IMG/VR virus record: IMGVR_UViG_3300020450_000852
Span: 1 to 25,318 of that record
Strand: one strand, 5' to 3'
From: a virus
DNA: 25,318 bases
In this document: positions 7,009-13,901 of the stretch, piece by piece
Layout of the letters: the number at the start of each line of letters is the position of its first letter
Numbering within the stretch: position 1 is the stretch's first letter
The notes under the pieces: model-generated
The model's input: the letters and a program-made list of their open reading frames with translations, nothing else
Databases searched by the model: none
Told to the model about the DNA's origin: nothing
Program-made: the position numbers and the translations under genes

Positions 7009-7349
7009 TAGTGACTCCTCTTTCCATCAAACACACAAACAAAATATAAACTTTCATCTTTACCTTGATACATATCAGATTCAACCCTATGATGTACACC
7101 ATCTTCTATAAGGACTACATCACCAGGGCCTACTTGCATAGGTACATCATTTAAATACATTGTTCCTTTTCCGCTAATAAAAAAATAAACTTCTTCTTGA
7201 CCTTTGTGGATATGTCCTGATGTTGATTTTCCAGGTTTCATTGTTGTACTGCTTAACACTAAATTTTTTAAGAATGTATTGTCTTTGACGATATATCTAT
7301 CATCTTCTTTAGCAATGTTCCCACCAATGTCGTTGATGTTTATTTTCAT
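7008..7349 (-). CDS. Single-domain cupin (sugar isomerase/epimerase-like)
   Basis: 113 aa. Cupin motif 1 is GHIHKGQEEVYFFISGKG with the metal-type His, His and Glu; motif 2 is PGDVVLIEDGVHHRV with the later His. This is a compact beta-barrel metal-binding protein of the kind found in mannose-6-phosphate isomerase-like and sugar-tailoring cupins. It starts with an ATG overlapping the coiled-coil gene upstream (ATGA-type) and is followed at once by the cytidylyltransferase. The reaction cannot be deduced from sequence; position implies sugar-phosphate chemistry. Confidence 0.8.
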   Translation of the reverse strand: MKININDIGGNIAKEDDRYIVKDNTFLKNLVLSSTTMKPGKSTSGHIHKGQEEVYFFISGKGTMYLNDVPMQVGPGDVVLIEDGVHHRVESDMYQGKDESLYFVCVFDGKRSH

Positions 7350-7600
7350 TTATTTTCCTTTGGTAATTCTATAATGTTTTGTTCATTGTCTAACATATTT
7401 TCTTTTATGTCATACACTTGCTCAGTCTTAATCATATTAATAATTGTATTAGTAAGACTAACTTCGCTTCGTAAATAACCTATTTTACGTTGCAACTCTT
7501 CTAACTCTTTCAAATAATATTCTAATTCTTTTTCCTTACGTAACTTTTGTTCTATAAAGTCTGTGATTAAAATCAGTTTCTGTTCTTCGCTCAATTTCAT
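7346..7600 (-). CDS. Coiled-coil protein (84 aa), unknown function
   Basis: The sequence is almost entirely helical and charged: KLSEEQKLILITDFIEQKL, then KELEYYLKELEELQRKIGYL with clear heptad Leu/Ile spacing, then a less ordered acidic tail. No membrane segment or Cys. It overlaps the end of the DNA polymerase gene by 4 nt (ATGA) and the cupin gene by 4 nt, so it is coupled to both. It could be a structural adaptor or regulator; no family recognised. Confidence 0.65.
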   Translation of the reverse strand: MKLSEEQKLILITDFIEQKLRKEKELEYYLKELEELQRKIGYLRSEVSLTNTIINMIKTEQVYDIKENMLDNEQNIIELPKENK

Positions 7601-10287
7601 TGTTCTCCAAAATCAAATAGGCTGTTAAATGTATTGTGTTGCTTAGTATCTTGTAATGGATAGTTAAGCACACCAATTAAGTTGTCTAGTTTGTTATCGA
7701 TAATTGTTTCTGCCATTGCGTCATCATCAAATGGCAGTTCTTTAAACCAATCTGGTATACGTAGTTCATCTGTTGGATACGCAACACTTGTATAACCTAA
7801 CGGATTCTGTTTTAGTTTACACACAATAACTTTCATACCGTCTACAATCTCTTGCGAATACTTGTCGCCATTCATACGTTTAAGTGTATTCCAGTTGATG
7901 CTTGCTCTTACGTGTCCAGGCATGTTTGCTTTGCCTTGCTTTTCTTCTAGTCGTTGATAGTGTCCAATCTTGTTTGCACGTTTAGGAGATCCTTTCTCCC
8001 AACCTGGACGTTCTGAAAACTCTTTACGGAACTGTGTAATACGTTCTAGTACATCTGCTTGTGGTTTATCAGTAAGTACCATTAATAATAGTTCGCTTAA
8101 GAACTGTTGCATAAACACAGGAGTATCTGATCTACGTAAATCTAATCCCATTGCTTTTACTTTACCAGGCTTTCCATCTACATCACTTCTAAAGCCTTCA
8201 ATATCATATACTAATGCCGCATAACGTTTCTTTGTAATATACAAGCCTGACTCTGCAACAATTTCTCTTGCCGCCGCAATTACATCTGAACGTGACTTAG
8301 GACAATGAAATGCATTTAGCATAAACTTTGGAAATGTTTCATTAGCCGCTTCACATACTTGATCATAAAGTTTAATTACGTTATCTTTACCCCAAGGCAC
8401 TTGTCCTTTGTCTATTTGTTCTTTCAATACAGGATATCCACTGAAGTAACATGAATCTGTATCACCATATATCATTGCTTCACCTACGTGATCATATTTG
8501 CCTGTTATAACTTTGTTTACTTCTGCTGACATGTGTTTAACAATAGTACGACCTGTAAGTGTTGTTGACTGACCAATACGTTTATCAAAAAATCTACAAC
8601 CTGGATTAAGAATAGCACCATATAAACTATTTAGGTTAATCTTTTTAACTAATTGTCTTTTGTCCCAATATTCAATTTCTATTTTATTGCCAGCATCTTT
8701 TGCTTTTTTAAGTTGTGCTTGTAATTCTTGACGTTCAGTATACCAGCGTTCAAGTATACCTGGAATAACACCTTCAAACTCTGTTGTAAAGATTGTTCCA
8801 TTAGATGAAAGCATCCAAGGCATATTACTATCATAAATTAATTTGTAAATTTCTGCACCACTCAACACATCACTTGTTGCACCTGCAGGTGACTTTCCTT
8901 CTTCCCAATCAACAGTAAGTGATATATCTCTGCGTTGTTCCATTACTGCTTCATATTCTTCTGTACTAAAACGTCCCTCCCAAGATCCTGCAAAACTCTT
9001 CTTTTTAAGCGTCATATCTTCGTGTATACGTGCTTCGCTAATAGTTGGGCGTATTTGTCCTATGATTGTTTCGGGTGCCATATTTAATGCACGAATCACA
9101 CTAGGATATAGACTGTTCAAGTCCATTGATCCAATCCATTTGTGTAATCCTTTTTTAGGAAATGCTACATAAGCACCTGCCGCGGCTGTGCTTTCATCGT
9201 CATATTTTGATCTGTTTGGAACTTGAAGTCCTCTGTGATGTGCTTCGTTTACAATCGCTTGTTCTGTAACTGCAACTGCACCCATTGTGGTCTGTAGCAA
9301 AACAGTATTTGCATGAGCCAGTTCATTACTAAGATCAATAAATCTTAGTTTTTTGTCCAACTTGTCCAGTAGTGCGGTATCTTGTATGTTGTATTCGATG
9401 AACTTTCTAAAGTCATTGTTGTACAACTGGTCCAAAGTGCCTTCATAAGGGACTTTGTTTTCACCAACTTCAACTTCACCAATGGCATCAAGTCTGTAAC
9501 TGTGTCTTTCTTCATATGTGTATTTACGATATAAATTCAAACTATCTAAATGCACTCTGCCTACTAGGTCATAGGTTTCCGCTGATTTACCATACTTCTC
9601 GTATTCTCTTTTCTTAGGAAGTTGTTGCCATAAACAAAAACGTCTTGTGTCATCTTTTGAAAGTACACGGCTTGTTCTATTTACAATGTAAGGAATATCA
9701 TAACCTTCACTGTTCCAACCTGATAATACATCAGCATCTTCAATTAGTGTTAAGAAAGTGTCAATCATTTCACCTTCTTTCTCAAATAGCATAACGTTTT
9801 CTATACCCTCAAGTTCTTTTTTTGCTTGATCCATTGTAAGTGTCTTTGGAGGAACTGCTAAACATACCATTGTTTCTAGCCACTGTAGATATACAGATAC
9901 AGATGTAATTGGCATAAAAGGATCACTAGGATCAGCAAAGCCTCGCTCTGGATCAAAGTCAGTTTCAATATCAAAAAATGCAATGTTTAGTTTTGGAGCA
10001 TCTTGGTTAAGATAATTTTCACTTAGGCATTGGAATATAGGATTAATGTCGCTTTCGAATAATTGTTTGCTTTTGTTAATAGCAACTTCTTTACGAAAGT
10101 CTTTTGTGTTTTTACATACGATACGTTGGAGAGGATCACCATAGACACTTTTATACTTGCCTCGCTGGTCTTTATAATAGAATGTATATTTTGCTTGATA
10201 TTCGTGGAAATGCCTTTTTCCATCTTTACGCTCTACAACTCTGATTATATCAGAATCGCGATCAAAATGTGCGTCTACGTAACTCAA
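7597..10287 (-). CDS. 43: Family B DNA polymerase, T4 gp43-like
   Basis: 896 aa from TTG 10287 (T4 gp43 has 898). Exonuclease: FFDIETD (Asp 106, Glu 108), GWNSEGYDIPYI (Asp 197), YNIQDTALL (Asp 303). Polymerase: motif A DLNSLYPSVI (Asp 389), motif B KKINLNSLYGAI, motif C IYGDTDS (Asp 609 and 611). All catalytic residues expected for proofreading and synthesis are present. The C-terminus NSLFDFGEQ resembles the gp43 clamp-binding peptide. I chose TTG 10287 because GAGGAG lies 6 nt upstream and the protein then begins near the first beta strand as in gp43. The longer TTG start at 10314 has no Shine-Dalgarno and falls inside a hairpin. It is expressed from a sigma70 promoter and probably under translational control. 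Confidence 0.95.
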   Translation of the reverse strand: MSYVDAHFDRDSDIIRVVERKDGKRHFHEYQAKYTFYYKDQRGKYKSVYGDPLQRIVCKNTKDFRKEVAINKSKQLFESDINPIFQCLSENYLNQDAPKLNIAFFDIETDFDPERGFADPSDPFMPITSVSVYLQWLETMVCLAVPPKTLTMDQAKKELEGIENVMLFEKEGEMIDTFLTLIEDADVLSGWNSEGYDIPYIVNRTSRVLSKDDTRRFCLWQQLPKKREYEKYGKSAETYDLVGRVHLDSLNLYRKYTYEERHSYRLDAIGEVEVGENKVPYEGTLDQLYNNDFRKFIEYNIQDTALLDKLDKKLRFIDLSNELAHANTVLLQTTMGAVAVTEQAIVNEAHHRGLQVPNRSKYDDESTAAAGAYVAFPKKGLHKWIGSMDLNSLYPSVIRALNMAPETIIGQIRPTISEARIHEDMTLKKKSFAGSWEGRFSTEEYEAVMEQRRDISLTVDWEEGKSPAGATSDVLSGAEIYKLIYDSNMPWMLSSNGTIFTTEFEGVIPGILERWYTERQELQAQLKKAKDAGNKIEIEYWDKRQLVKKINLNSLYGAILNPGCRFFDKRIGQSTTLTGRTIVKHMSAEVNKVITGKYDHVGEAMIYGDTDSCYFSGYPVLKEQIDKGQVPWGKDNVIKLYDQVCEAANETFPKFMLNAFHCPKSRSDVIAAAREIVAESGLYITKKRYAALVYDIEGFRSDVDGKPGKVKAMGLDLRRSDTPVFMQQFLSELLLMVLTDKPQADVLERITQFRKEFSERPGWEKGSPKRANKIGHYQRLEEKQGKANMPGHVRASINWNTLKRMNGDKYSQEIVDGMKVIVCKLKQNPLGYTSVAYPTDELRIPDWFKELPFDDDAMAETIIDNKLDNLIGVLNYPLQDTKQHNTFNSLFDFGEQ

Positions 10288-10289
10288 CT

Positions 10290-10322
10290 CTATCTCCTCG
10301 TTGCTTGTGGCCAACGGACCAT
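10290..10322 (-). CDS. Candidate upstream ORF (10 codons) in the polymerase leader
   Basis: MVRWPQATRR then TAG. The ATG at 10322-10320 has AGAGG 7 nt upstream (10330-10334), and the stop ends 2 nt before the polymerase TTG. Ribosomes translating it would pass through the hairpin that masks the polymerase ribosome binding site and stop on top of the start. An in-frame ATG two codons upstream (10328) is too close to the AGAGG. It is too short to prove from one sequence. Confidence 0.35.
   Translation of the reverse strand: MVRWPQATRR
10299..10316 (-). promoter_or_regulatory. Hairpin at the polymerase ribosome binding site, possible gp43 operator
   Basis: In the RNA sense CGTTG-GCCACAAG-CAACG forms a 5-bp stem with an 8-nt loop, abutting GAGGAG (10294-10299) of the polymerase start. 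T4 gp43 represses its own translation by binding a hairpin of the same geometry (5-bp stem, 8-nt loop) just 5' of its Shine-Dalgarno. The loop sequence differs from T4. Confidence 0.5.
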
Positions 10323-10347
10323 CTGCATGCCTCTTGGGCGTATTATA

Positions 10348-10376
10348 ATATTAGCATAGTTTATTGATTTTGTCAA
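10348..10376 (-). promoter_or_regulatory. Sigma70 promoter for the DNA polymerase operon
   Basis: Minus strand TTGACA (10371-10376), 17-bp spacer, TAATAT (10348-10353) with an extended TGC directly before it. A perfect TATAAT follows immediately (10342-10347) but at 23-bp spacing. It lies in the 3' end of the SGNH gene. The start of transcription would be about 10335-10341, just ahead of the upstream ORF. Confidence 0.7.
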
Positions 10377-10929
10377 CAACAATATCATATATTTTTTGGT
10401 TGCCTGTAATGTTATAGTGGTTTTCTGTGCCTTTGTGTGATTGCCAAAATTCGCTGAAATCTAAATGATTATCTTCGTGTATAAAAAGTTTTGCTACCTC
10501 TACATGTGACATACTAAGATACTTTTTTTCTGCTAATATAGTGTTTATCTCTTTTCTTAGCAAACTATATACAGTCTGGTAGTACTTGTCATCATAGTGG
10601 TATTTAAAATAATCTTTAGCGGCCTTTAGGCTTGCATTAAAAAAACTGATGCGATTAATATCGTTAAAAATTAAATCACAGTCTTTATGAAGTCCTTCTT
10701 TGTGTAAAGGGTGTTTGGGTGTATGTACTCTACTTAGACTTGTATGACTTACAATTATGAAATCATATTCATCTAAGTTTGCAGTTTGTATTTGTTGTAG
10801 TATTTTATATTCACTTACGCCTGCTTGTGCAACATTTGTTACATCATAATCTCTTGCGAGAAGTTTGACCCAGCCATTTAAGCCAGGCCATTCAGCCGCA
10901 AAACTATCTCCTGCAATGAGTACATTCAA
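10351..10929 (-). CDS. SGNH/GDSL-type hydrolase
   Basis: 192 aa from a TTG start at 10929, supported by a 4-nt overlap (TTGA) with the stop of the upstream gene and AGGA 8 nt upstream. Block I is MNVLIAGDSFAAEW (GDS, nucleophile Ser); block II Gly is in NVAQAGVSEYKIL; block III appears as SHTSLSRVH, where the usual Asn is not obvious; the terminal His is in ENHYNITGNQKIYD. Members remove acyl groups from lipids or carbohydrates. It ends a short operon of membrane proteins and could modify host surface sugars or lipids (inference). Activity is uncertain because the block III residue is not clear. Confidence 0.7.
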   Translation of the reverse strand: MNVLIAGDSFAAEWPGLNGWVKLLARDYDVTNVAQAGVSEYKILQQIQTANLDEYDFIIVSHTSLSRVHTPKHPLHKEGLHKDCDLIFNDINRISFFNASLKAAKDYFKYHYDDKYYQTVYSLLRKEINTILAEKKYLSMSHVEVAKLFIHEDNHLDFSEFWQSHKGTENHYNITGNQKIYDIVVDKINKLC

Positions 10930-11144
10930 AGTATTAATCCTACAATATATATAACTGTAAGTCCTGCATTAAGAACAACAAGACTACGTTCTTTCCAAAG
11001 TAATCCTATAATTACCCATAAAGTATTACTTCCAATAAATGCAAATATATACCAAGGGTAAATGTTAAATGCCGCAAGTGTTGCGGCTATCAGTAAACAA
11101 CCTGTACTGATCCAGGCCAAAGGTTGATAAGGTTTTACCACCAT
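10926..11144 (-). CDS. Small membrane protein (72 aa), two or three helices
   Basis: I use ATG 11144 (MVVKPYQPLAWISTGCLLIA) because GGAG precedes it and it overlaps the end of the upstream gene by 10 nt; a longer frame to 11210 would lie inside that gene. Hydrophobic segments: about residues 11-25, 28-45 and 54-71. The residues WYIFAFIGSNTLWVIIGLLW suggest a membrane hairpin. The neighbour upstream is also a membrane protein, so the two may form a pair. No family assigned. Confidence 0.65.
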   Translation of the reverse strand: MVVKPYQPLAWISTGCLLIAATLAAFNIYPWYIFAFIGSNTLWVIIGLLWKERSLVVLNAGLTVIYIVGLIL

Positions 11145-11416
11145 AAAGCGGCAACTCCAAATCCAAACACATTGATACATGCAAAGTATCCTGTTAATAA
11201 AGTTACCCAAGCCGCTCCTCTTCTAATACAAGCATAACATTGTGTTACACTTCCAACAAAAAAGAATGGATATATGACTAACATATTAGGATCTACTGCT
11301 GTTAGAGCAAGTGTTAAACTCGCTATCACTGTAAAAACAAAACTAACAAGTTCAAATGCAAATGCAACCTTGTCGCTTTGATAACTATTAATCCAAAAGT
11401 TTTTGATTTTTTGCAC
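11135..11416 (-). CDS. Small membrane protein (93 aa), three helices
   Basis: GTG start at 11416, sharing one base with the TAG of the upstream gene (TAGTG). Hydrophobic segments: about residues 18-41 (FAFELVSFVFTVIASLTLAL), 46-62 (MLVIYPFFFVGSVTQCY) and 70-91. The three-helix, about 90-residue layout is reminiscent of SemiSWEET-size transporters, but I see no diagnostic Pro-Gln motif, so this is only a size analogy. It is coupled to the next membrane protein gene. Confidence 0.65.
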   Translation of the reverse strand: MQKIKNFWINSYQSDKVAFAFELVSFVFTVIASLTLALTAVDPNMLVIYPFFFVGSVTQCYACIRRGAAWVTLLTGYFACINVFGFGVAALWW

Positions 11417-11676
11417 TACTTGTCCTTGCCAACTGTAACAACAAGTGTTTCTAAATCATCAAACTCTTCTGAAACTTTATGCCATTCGCCTTTTTGAGCA
11501 ATCTTAATTGCTTTGTTAATAAGACTTGGCTTAATGTCCAGTTCTTCTGCAACAGACTTAACTGTTTCTTTTAGACCAGAATTTAGGTCTTCTACTTCTT
11601 GAAGAACAGTAACACCTTCGTTTACTAGTCTTTCAAGTTTCGCTTTTTCTTCTGCACCATAGGTACGTGAACTCAT
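11416..11676 (-). CDS. DsbA-like dsDNA-binding / late-transcription protein
   Basis: 86 aa and all-helical. The core LKETVKSVAEELDIKPSLIN followed by KAIKIAQKGEWHKVSEEFDD has the same order as T4 DsbA (helix, 'ELG/ELDI', 'mFNrll/LINKAI', basic helix, acidic C-terminal helix). T4 DsbA (89 aa) binds DNA upstream of late promoters and helps their use. The match is made by eye. It has an AGGAG ribosome binding site and its own fully consensus sigma70 promoter, as expected for a protein needed before late transcription. It could also be a general nucleoid-type protein. Confidence 0.6.
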   Translation of the reverse strand: MSSRTYGAEEKAKLERLVNEGVTVLQEVEDLNSGLKETVKSVAEELDIKPSLINKAIKIAQKGEWHKVSEEFDDLETLVVTVGKDK

Positions 11677-11706
11677 GATAATCTCCTAATTAAAAGTATT
11701 CAGTAT

Positions 11707-11735
11707 ATTATACTTTGTATTTAGGTATTTGTCAA
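11707..11735 (-). promoter_or_regulatory. Fully consensus sigma70 promoter for the DsbA-like operon
   Basis: Minus strand TTGACA (11730-11735), 17-bp spacer, TATAAT (11707-11712): a perfect match in both hexamers. It sits in a 79-nt intergenic gap, one of the few in the window. The predicted start near 11700 gives a 24-nt leader with TTAGGAG before the ATG. Confidence 0.88.
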
Positions 11736-11755
11736 GTAAATTATTGGATTTTTGG

Positions 11756-12562
11756 TTAGGCTTTGACGCAGTTATCTACAGTTTTACCATTTTTCTTCTT
11801 AGTGCCCATACGTTTGTAGCCTTTCCAGCATACTTTGCCGTCGACACCTTTTTGTTTTTCTTCTGGTAATGTTGTATAACTTTTTTTACCGCATTCTGGA
11901 CATAAACTTGCAGTTTCTTCTATTTCTTCAAGTGCTTCTTGTAGTTTATTTCTTATTGATTCTTTATAATCTTCGCCCATGTTTGCATGTTTTGCCGCCA
12001 TATGTTTTTTGTACTTCTTAGAACCTTTTTTGTGTGGTGATTTGCCTTCAGGAATACTAGTATCGTTACAATTACAATGTTCACAATCAGGAGAACATTT
12101 ACAGTCTTCTCTTTTAACATTAGACCCACAGCATTTATCTGAGCAGTGTGTGTCTCTTTGTCCTTCGGTTACTTCTACACCTTCAAATTTGTTTTCGTAA
12201 TCCATTGCATGATAAACTGATCCCATGTAGTCAGCCGCTTTTGTAATTTTTGATTGTTGCCAACCTTGCATGCCTTCTGTTTCAGTTACGCCCTTTAGCA
12301 TTTCATGTAACTTAATAGCATACTTGGCTATTTTGTATAAATCAGCACGAGCCATTTGTACTTCGTGATCTCTTTCAGCAACACCTGCTAATTCAGCCAA
12401 GCCTTCATTAGTACTTTCTTTCGCAGTCTTAGCCGCATTTTTCCAGTCTTGATCAGTTGGTGCACCTTTTGCACCTTTCTTTCTGCTGGTTCCGGCTTTT
12501 TTACGTTTGTTAACGTTATAATACAAGCCTTTGGATTTTTCTAATAACTCACTTTGCTTCAT
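11756..12562 (-). CDS. Cys-rich putative virion/prohead protein
   Basis: 268 aa. N-terminus MKQSELLEKSKGLYYNVNKR with a possible gp21-type site (LLE, residues 6-8), then a basic segment. The middle segment HEMLKGVTETEGMQGWQQSK and following MGSVYHAMDYE resembles parts of marine T4-like virion proteins. A Cys cluster at about residues 138-166 (CSDKCC, CKC, CEHCNC) and a later CPECG suggest metal binding. The C-terminus, VCWKGYKRMGTKKKNGKTVD then NCVKA, is a basic tail of a type I recall at the ends of several such proteins. A late-promoter-like box and GGAG precede it. A structural or cargo role is an inference from neighbours and composition. Confidence 0.6.
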   Translation of the reverse strand: MKQSELLEKSKGLYYNVNKRKKAGTSRKKGAKGAPTDQDWKNAAKTAKESTNEGLAELAGVAERDHEVQMARADLYKIAKYAIKLHEMLKGVTETEGMQGWQQSKITKAADYMGSVYHAMDYENKFEGVEVTEGQRDTHCSDKCCGSNVKREDCKCSPDCEHCNCNDTSIPEGKSPHKKGSKKYKKHMAAKHANMGEDYKESIRNKLQEALEEIEETASLCPECGKKSYTTLPEEKQKGVDGKVCWKGYKRMGTKKKNGKTVDNCVKA

Positions 12563-12584
12563 TGTGTTACTCCGAATTACAGTA

Positions 12585-12594
12585 GTATTTATCC
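12585..12594 (-). promoter_or_regulatory. T4-type late promoter box (GGATAAATAC)
   Basis: Minus strand GGATAAATAC ends 22 nt before the ATG of the Cys-rich gene, leaving room for a short leader with GGAG. It resembles the T4 late box TATAAATA and the looser NATAAATA form of marine relatives. Confidence 0.6.
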
Positions 12595-12860
12595 TACTTT
12601 TTCTTTTTTAGGTACTTGTCTTTAATAGCACCTTTTTGTTCTTCACTTGCACCTTCTCTGCCTGCTTTTTGTAGTGCTTCAAAACCTTTTTTACCGTATT
12701 TTTTAATACCTGTATAGCGTTGTAATCCGCTTTCTTTTGTTTTAGTGTCTTTTTTCTTCTTTTTAGATCCTGTTCTTGATTGAACAGCACCTATTGGCAT
12801 TGATACAGCCGCTACACTGCCTGCTGAAGTCGTTTCTGACATGAACTCTTTAGCCTTCAT
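12594..12860 (-). CDS. Small basic putative prohead protein
   Basis: 88 aa from ATG 12860: GGAGG lies 6 nt upstream, while the ATG two codons earlier directly abuts GGAGG. It starts MKAKEFMSETTSAGSVAAVS, like a short capsid-targeting peptide with a cleavage-like MSE at residues 7-9. It continues with a Lys-rich linker (KKKKKD) and ends in KDKYLKKKK. It has no Cys or membrane helix. Lys content and location between virion genes suggest a DNA-contacting internal protein (inference). Confidence 0.6.
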   Translation of the reverse strand: MKAKEFMSETTSAGSVAAVSMPIGAVQSRTGSKKKKKDTKTKESGLQRYTGIKKYGKKGFEALQKAGREGASEEQKGAIKDKYLKKKK

Positions 12861-13029
12861 TTTCATCCTCCGTAGGCGCAAATATGCCTATTTGTTTACG
12901 TTGTTGATTACTTTCGAAATCCTCAACAATTAGTTTAGTTTCTGTAATGTATTTATGCGGACACATAAGAGTTACCCATAATCCATCTTCATAAGGATTA
13001 GGTTGTGTGTATACACCATTAATAATCAT
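12850..13029 (-). CDS. Small protein (59 aa), unknown function
   Basis: Start ATG 13029 (MIINGVYTQPNPYEDGLWVT), supported by AAGGA 8 nt upstream and a 4-nt overlap with the upstream membrane gene; a longer frame to 13119 would lie inside that gene. It looks beta-rich (VTLMCPHKYITETKLIVEDF) with an acidic C-terminus (TEDENEG). The last 11 nt overlap the next gene. No family recognised. Confidence 0.65.
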   Translation of the reverse strand: MIINGVYTQPNPYEDGLWVTLMCPHKYITETKLIVEDFESNQQRKQIGIFAPTEDENEG

Positions 13030-13316
13030 CGCAAAATCCTTTTTATTAGCATAGGCAAGTATACAACTATACCAACTAATCCCCAAAATACACCTAACAC
13101 TGTTGCATAAAATTTCCAATTAGCAAAGTCTAATACTATTCCTAAACCTACGCCACCTATCCATACATAATCAAGTGTTGCATGAAAACGTTTCCAGTTA
13201 CTACCGTACTTGGCCATAAGTGCTTCACGTTTACGTGCAAACCAAGGATGTACATGTCGCATTATAACGAACCCTTCGTTTAATACCATGACTGTAAATC
13301 CTAACCAAAATATCAT
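13026..13316 (-). CDS. Small membrane protein (96 aa)
   Basis: Hydrophobic segments at about residues 2-18 (FWLGFTVMVLNEGFVIM), 50-62 (WIGGVGLGIVLDF) and 68-89 (FYATVLGVFWGLVGIVVYL), with a basic loop (RKREALMAKYGSNWKR) and basic C-terminus. The ATG overlaps the stop of the oxygenase gene by 4 nt (ATGA). Unlike the virion-type neighbours it has no targeting-like N-terminus. It may be an inner-membrane protein made during infection; no family assigned. Confidence 0.65.
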   Translation of the reverse strand: MIFWLGFTVMVLNEGFVIMRHVHPWFARKREALMAKYGSNWKRFHATLDYVWIGGVGLGIVLDFANWKFYATVLGVFWGLVGIVVYLPMLIKRILR

Positions 13317-13879
13317 ATAAGCAATTCCCCCTTTTCGTATAGTTCTTTTATATGTCCTACTTTGAAATCATCTTTGAAAGTTATGCCTAATATAAATCTA
13401 TCTTCTTTCGTTTGGTTTGTTACGCCATGTGGCACTCTTGTATCAAAGCATATAGGAGTTGTATAATTTATTTGTGTTTCTATTTCGCTGTGTGGGAAAA
13501 AACGACTTTCTTCTTCAACTGATAAGTCTTGATCTGGACTCATTACACTTATAGGATTTGTCCATTCATATGCATCTAGGCTACTGTTTGCAAAGTCACC
13601 GCAAATTGGAATATTAATTGTGCAACCTCTACCGTAATCTGTGTGTGGGCCAATTATATTATTTGCCTTTACCCGGTTAAAGAGTACTTTAGTTACAATA
13701 TCTCCTGCATTTTTAAAAGTATTATCTAAATAATCTAGTGTTTCATCATCAGGCATTCCGGAATAAAATTTGAACCTACCGGTTCCAAAATGTCCCCAAG
13801 ATTCACACTGTTCTTTAACTTTATTTGAGAATAGTTCTTTGTCTATTTTAAGATCTGGCAGTAAAAAATATTCTAGCAT
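13313..13879 (-). CDS. 2-oxoglutarate/Fe(II) oxygenase-like protein
   Basis: 188 aa from ATG 13879 with GGAG upstream. The iron motif HxD appears in IGPHTDYGRGCTINIP, the distal His in TRVPHGVTNQTKEDR, and the 2-oxoglutarate-binding Arg follows in EDRFILGITF. This is the double-stranded beta-helix pattern of small 2OG-Fe(II) oxygenases, common in marine T4-like phages, which hydroxylate proteins or nucleobases. The substrate is unknown; its place among virion genes could mean modification of a structural protein. All three metal-type residues look intact, so it is probably active. Confidence 0.8.
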   Translation of the reverse strand: MLEYFLLPDLKIDKELFSNKVKEQCESWGHFGTGRFKFYSGMPDDETLDYLDNTFKNAGDIVTKVLFNRVKANNIIGPHTDYGRGCTINIPICGDFANSSLDAYEWTNPISVMSPDQDLSVEEESRFFPHSEIETQINYTTPICFDTRVPHGVTNQTKEDRFILGITFKDDFKVGHIKELYEKGELLI

Positions 13880-13901
13880 TGGTGCTCCTTTGCTATATTT
13901 A

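Noticed and set aside
10287-10314. Longer DNA polymerase start at TTG 10314
   Set aside because: No Shine-Dalgarno at the right distance, and the codon is inside the hairpin. TTG 10287 has GAGGAG 6 nt upstream and fits the gp43 N-terminus.
11700-11760. Intrinsic terminator after the Cys-rich gene
   Set aside because: The gap has no GC-rich stem followed by a T run on the coding strand; only a promoter is seen. No other gap gave a convincing terminator.
12940-12965. ATAAATACA box inside the 59-aa gene
   Set aside because: Similar to the late boxes but within codons and about 90 nt from the next start, so chance cannot be excluded.
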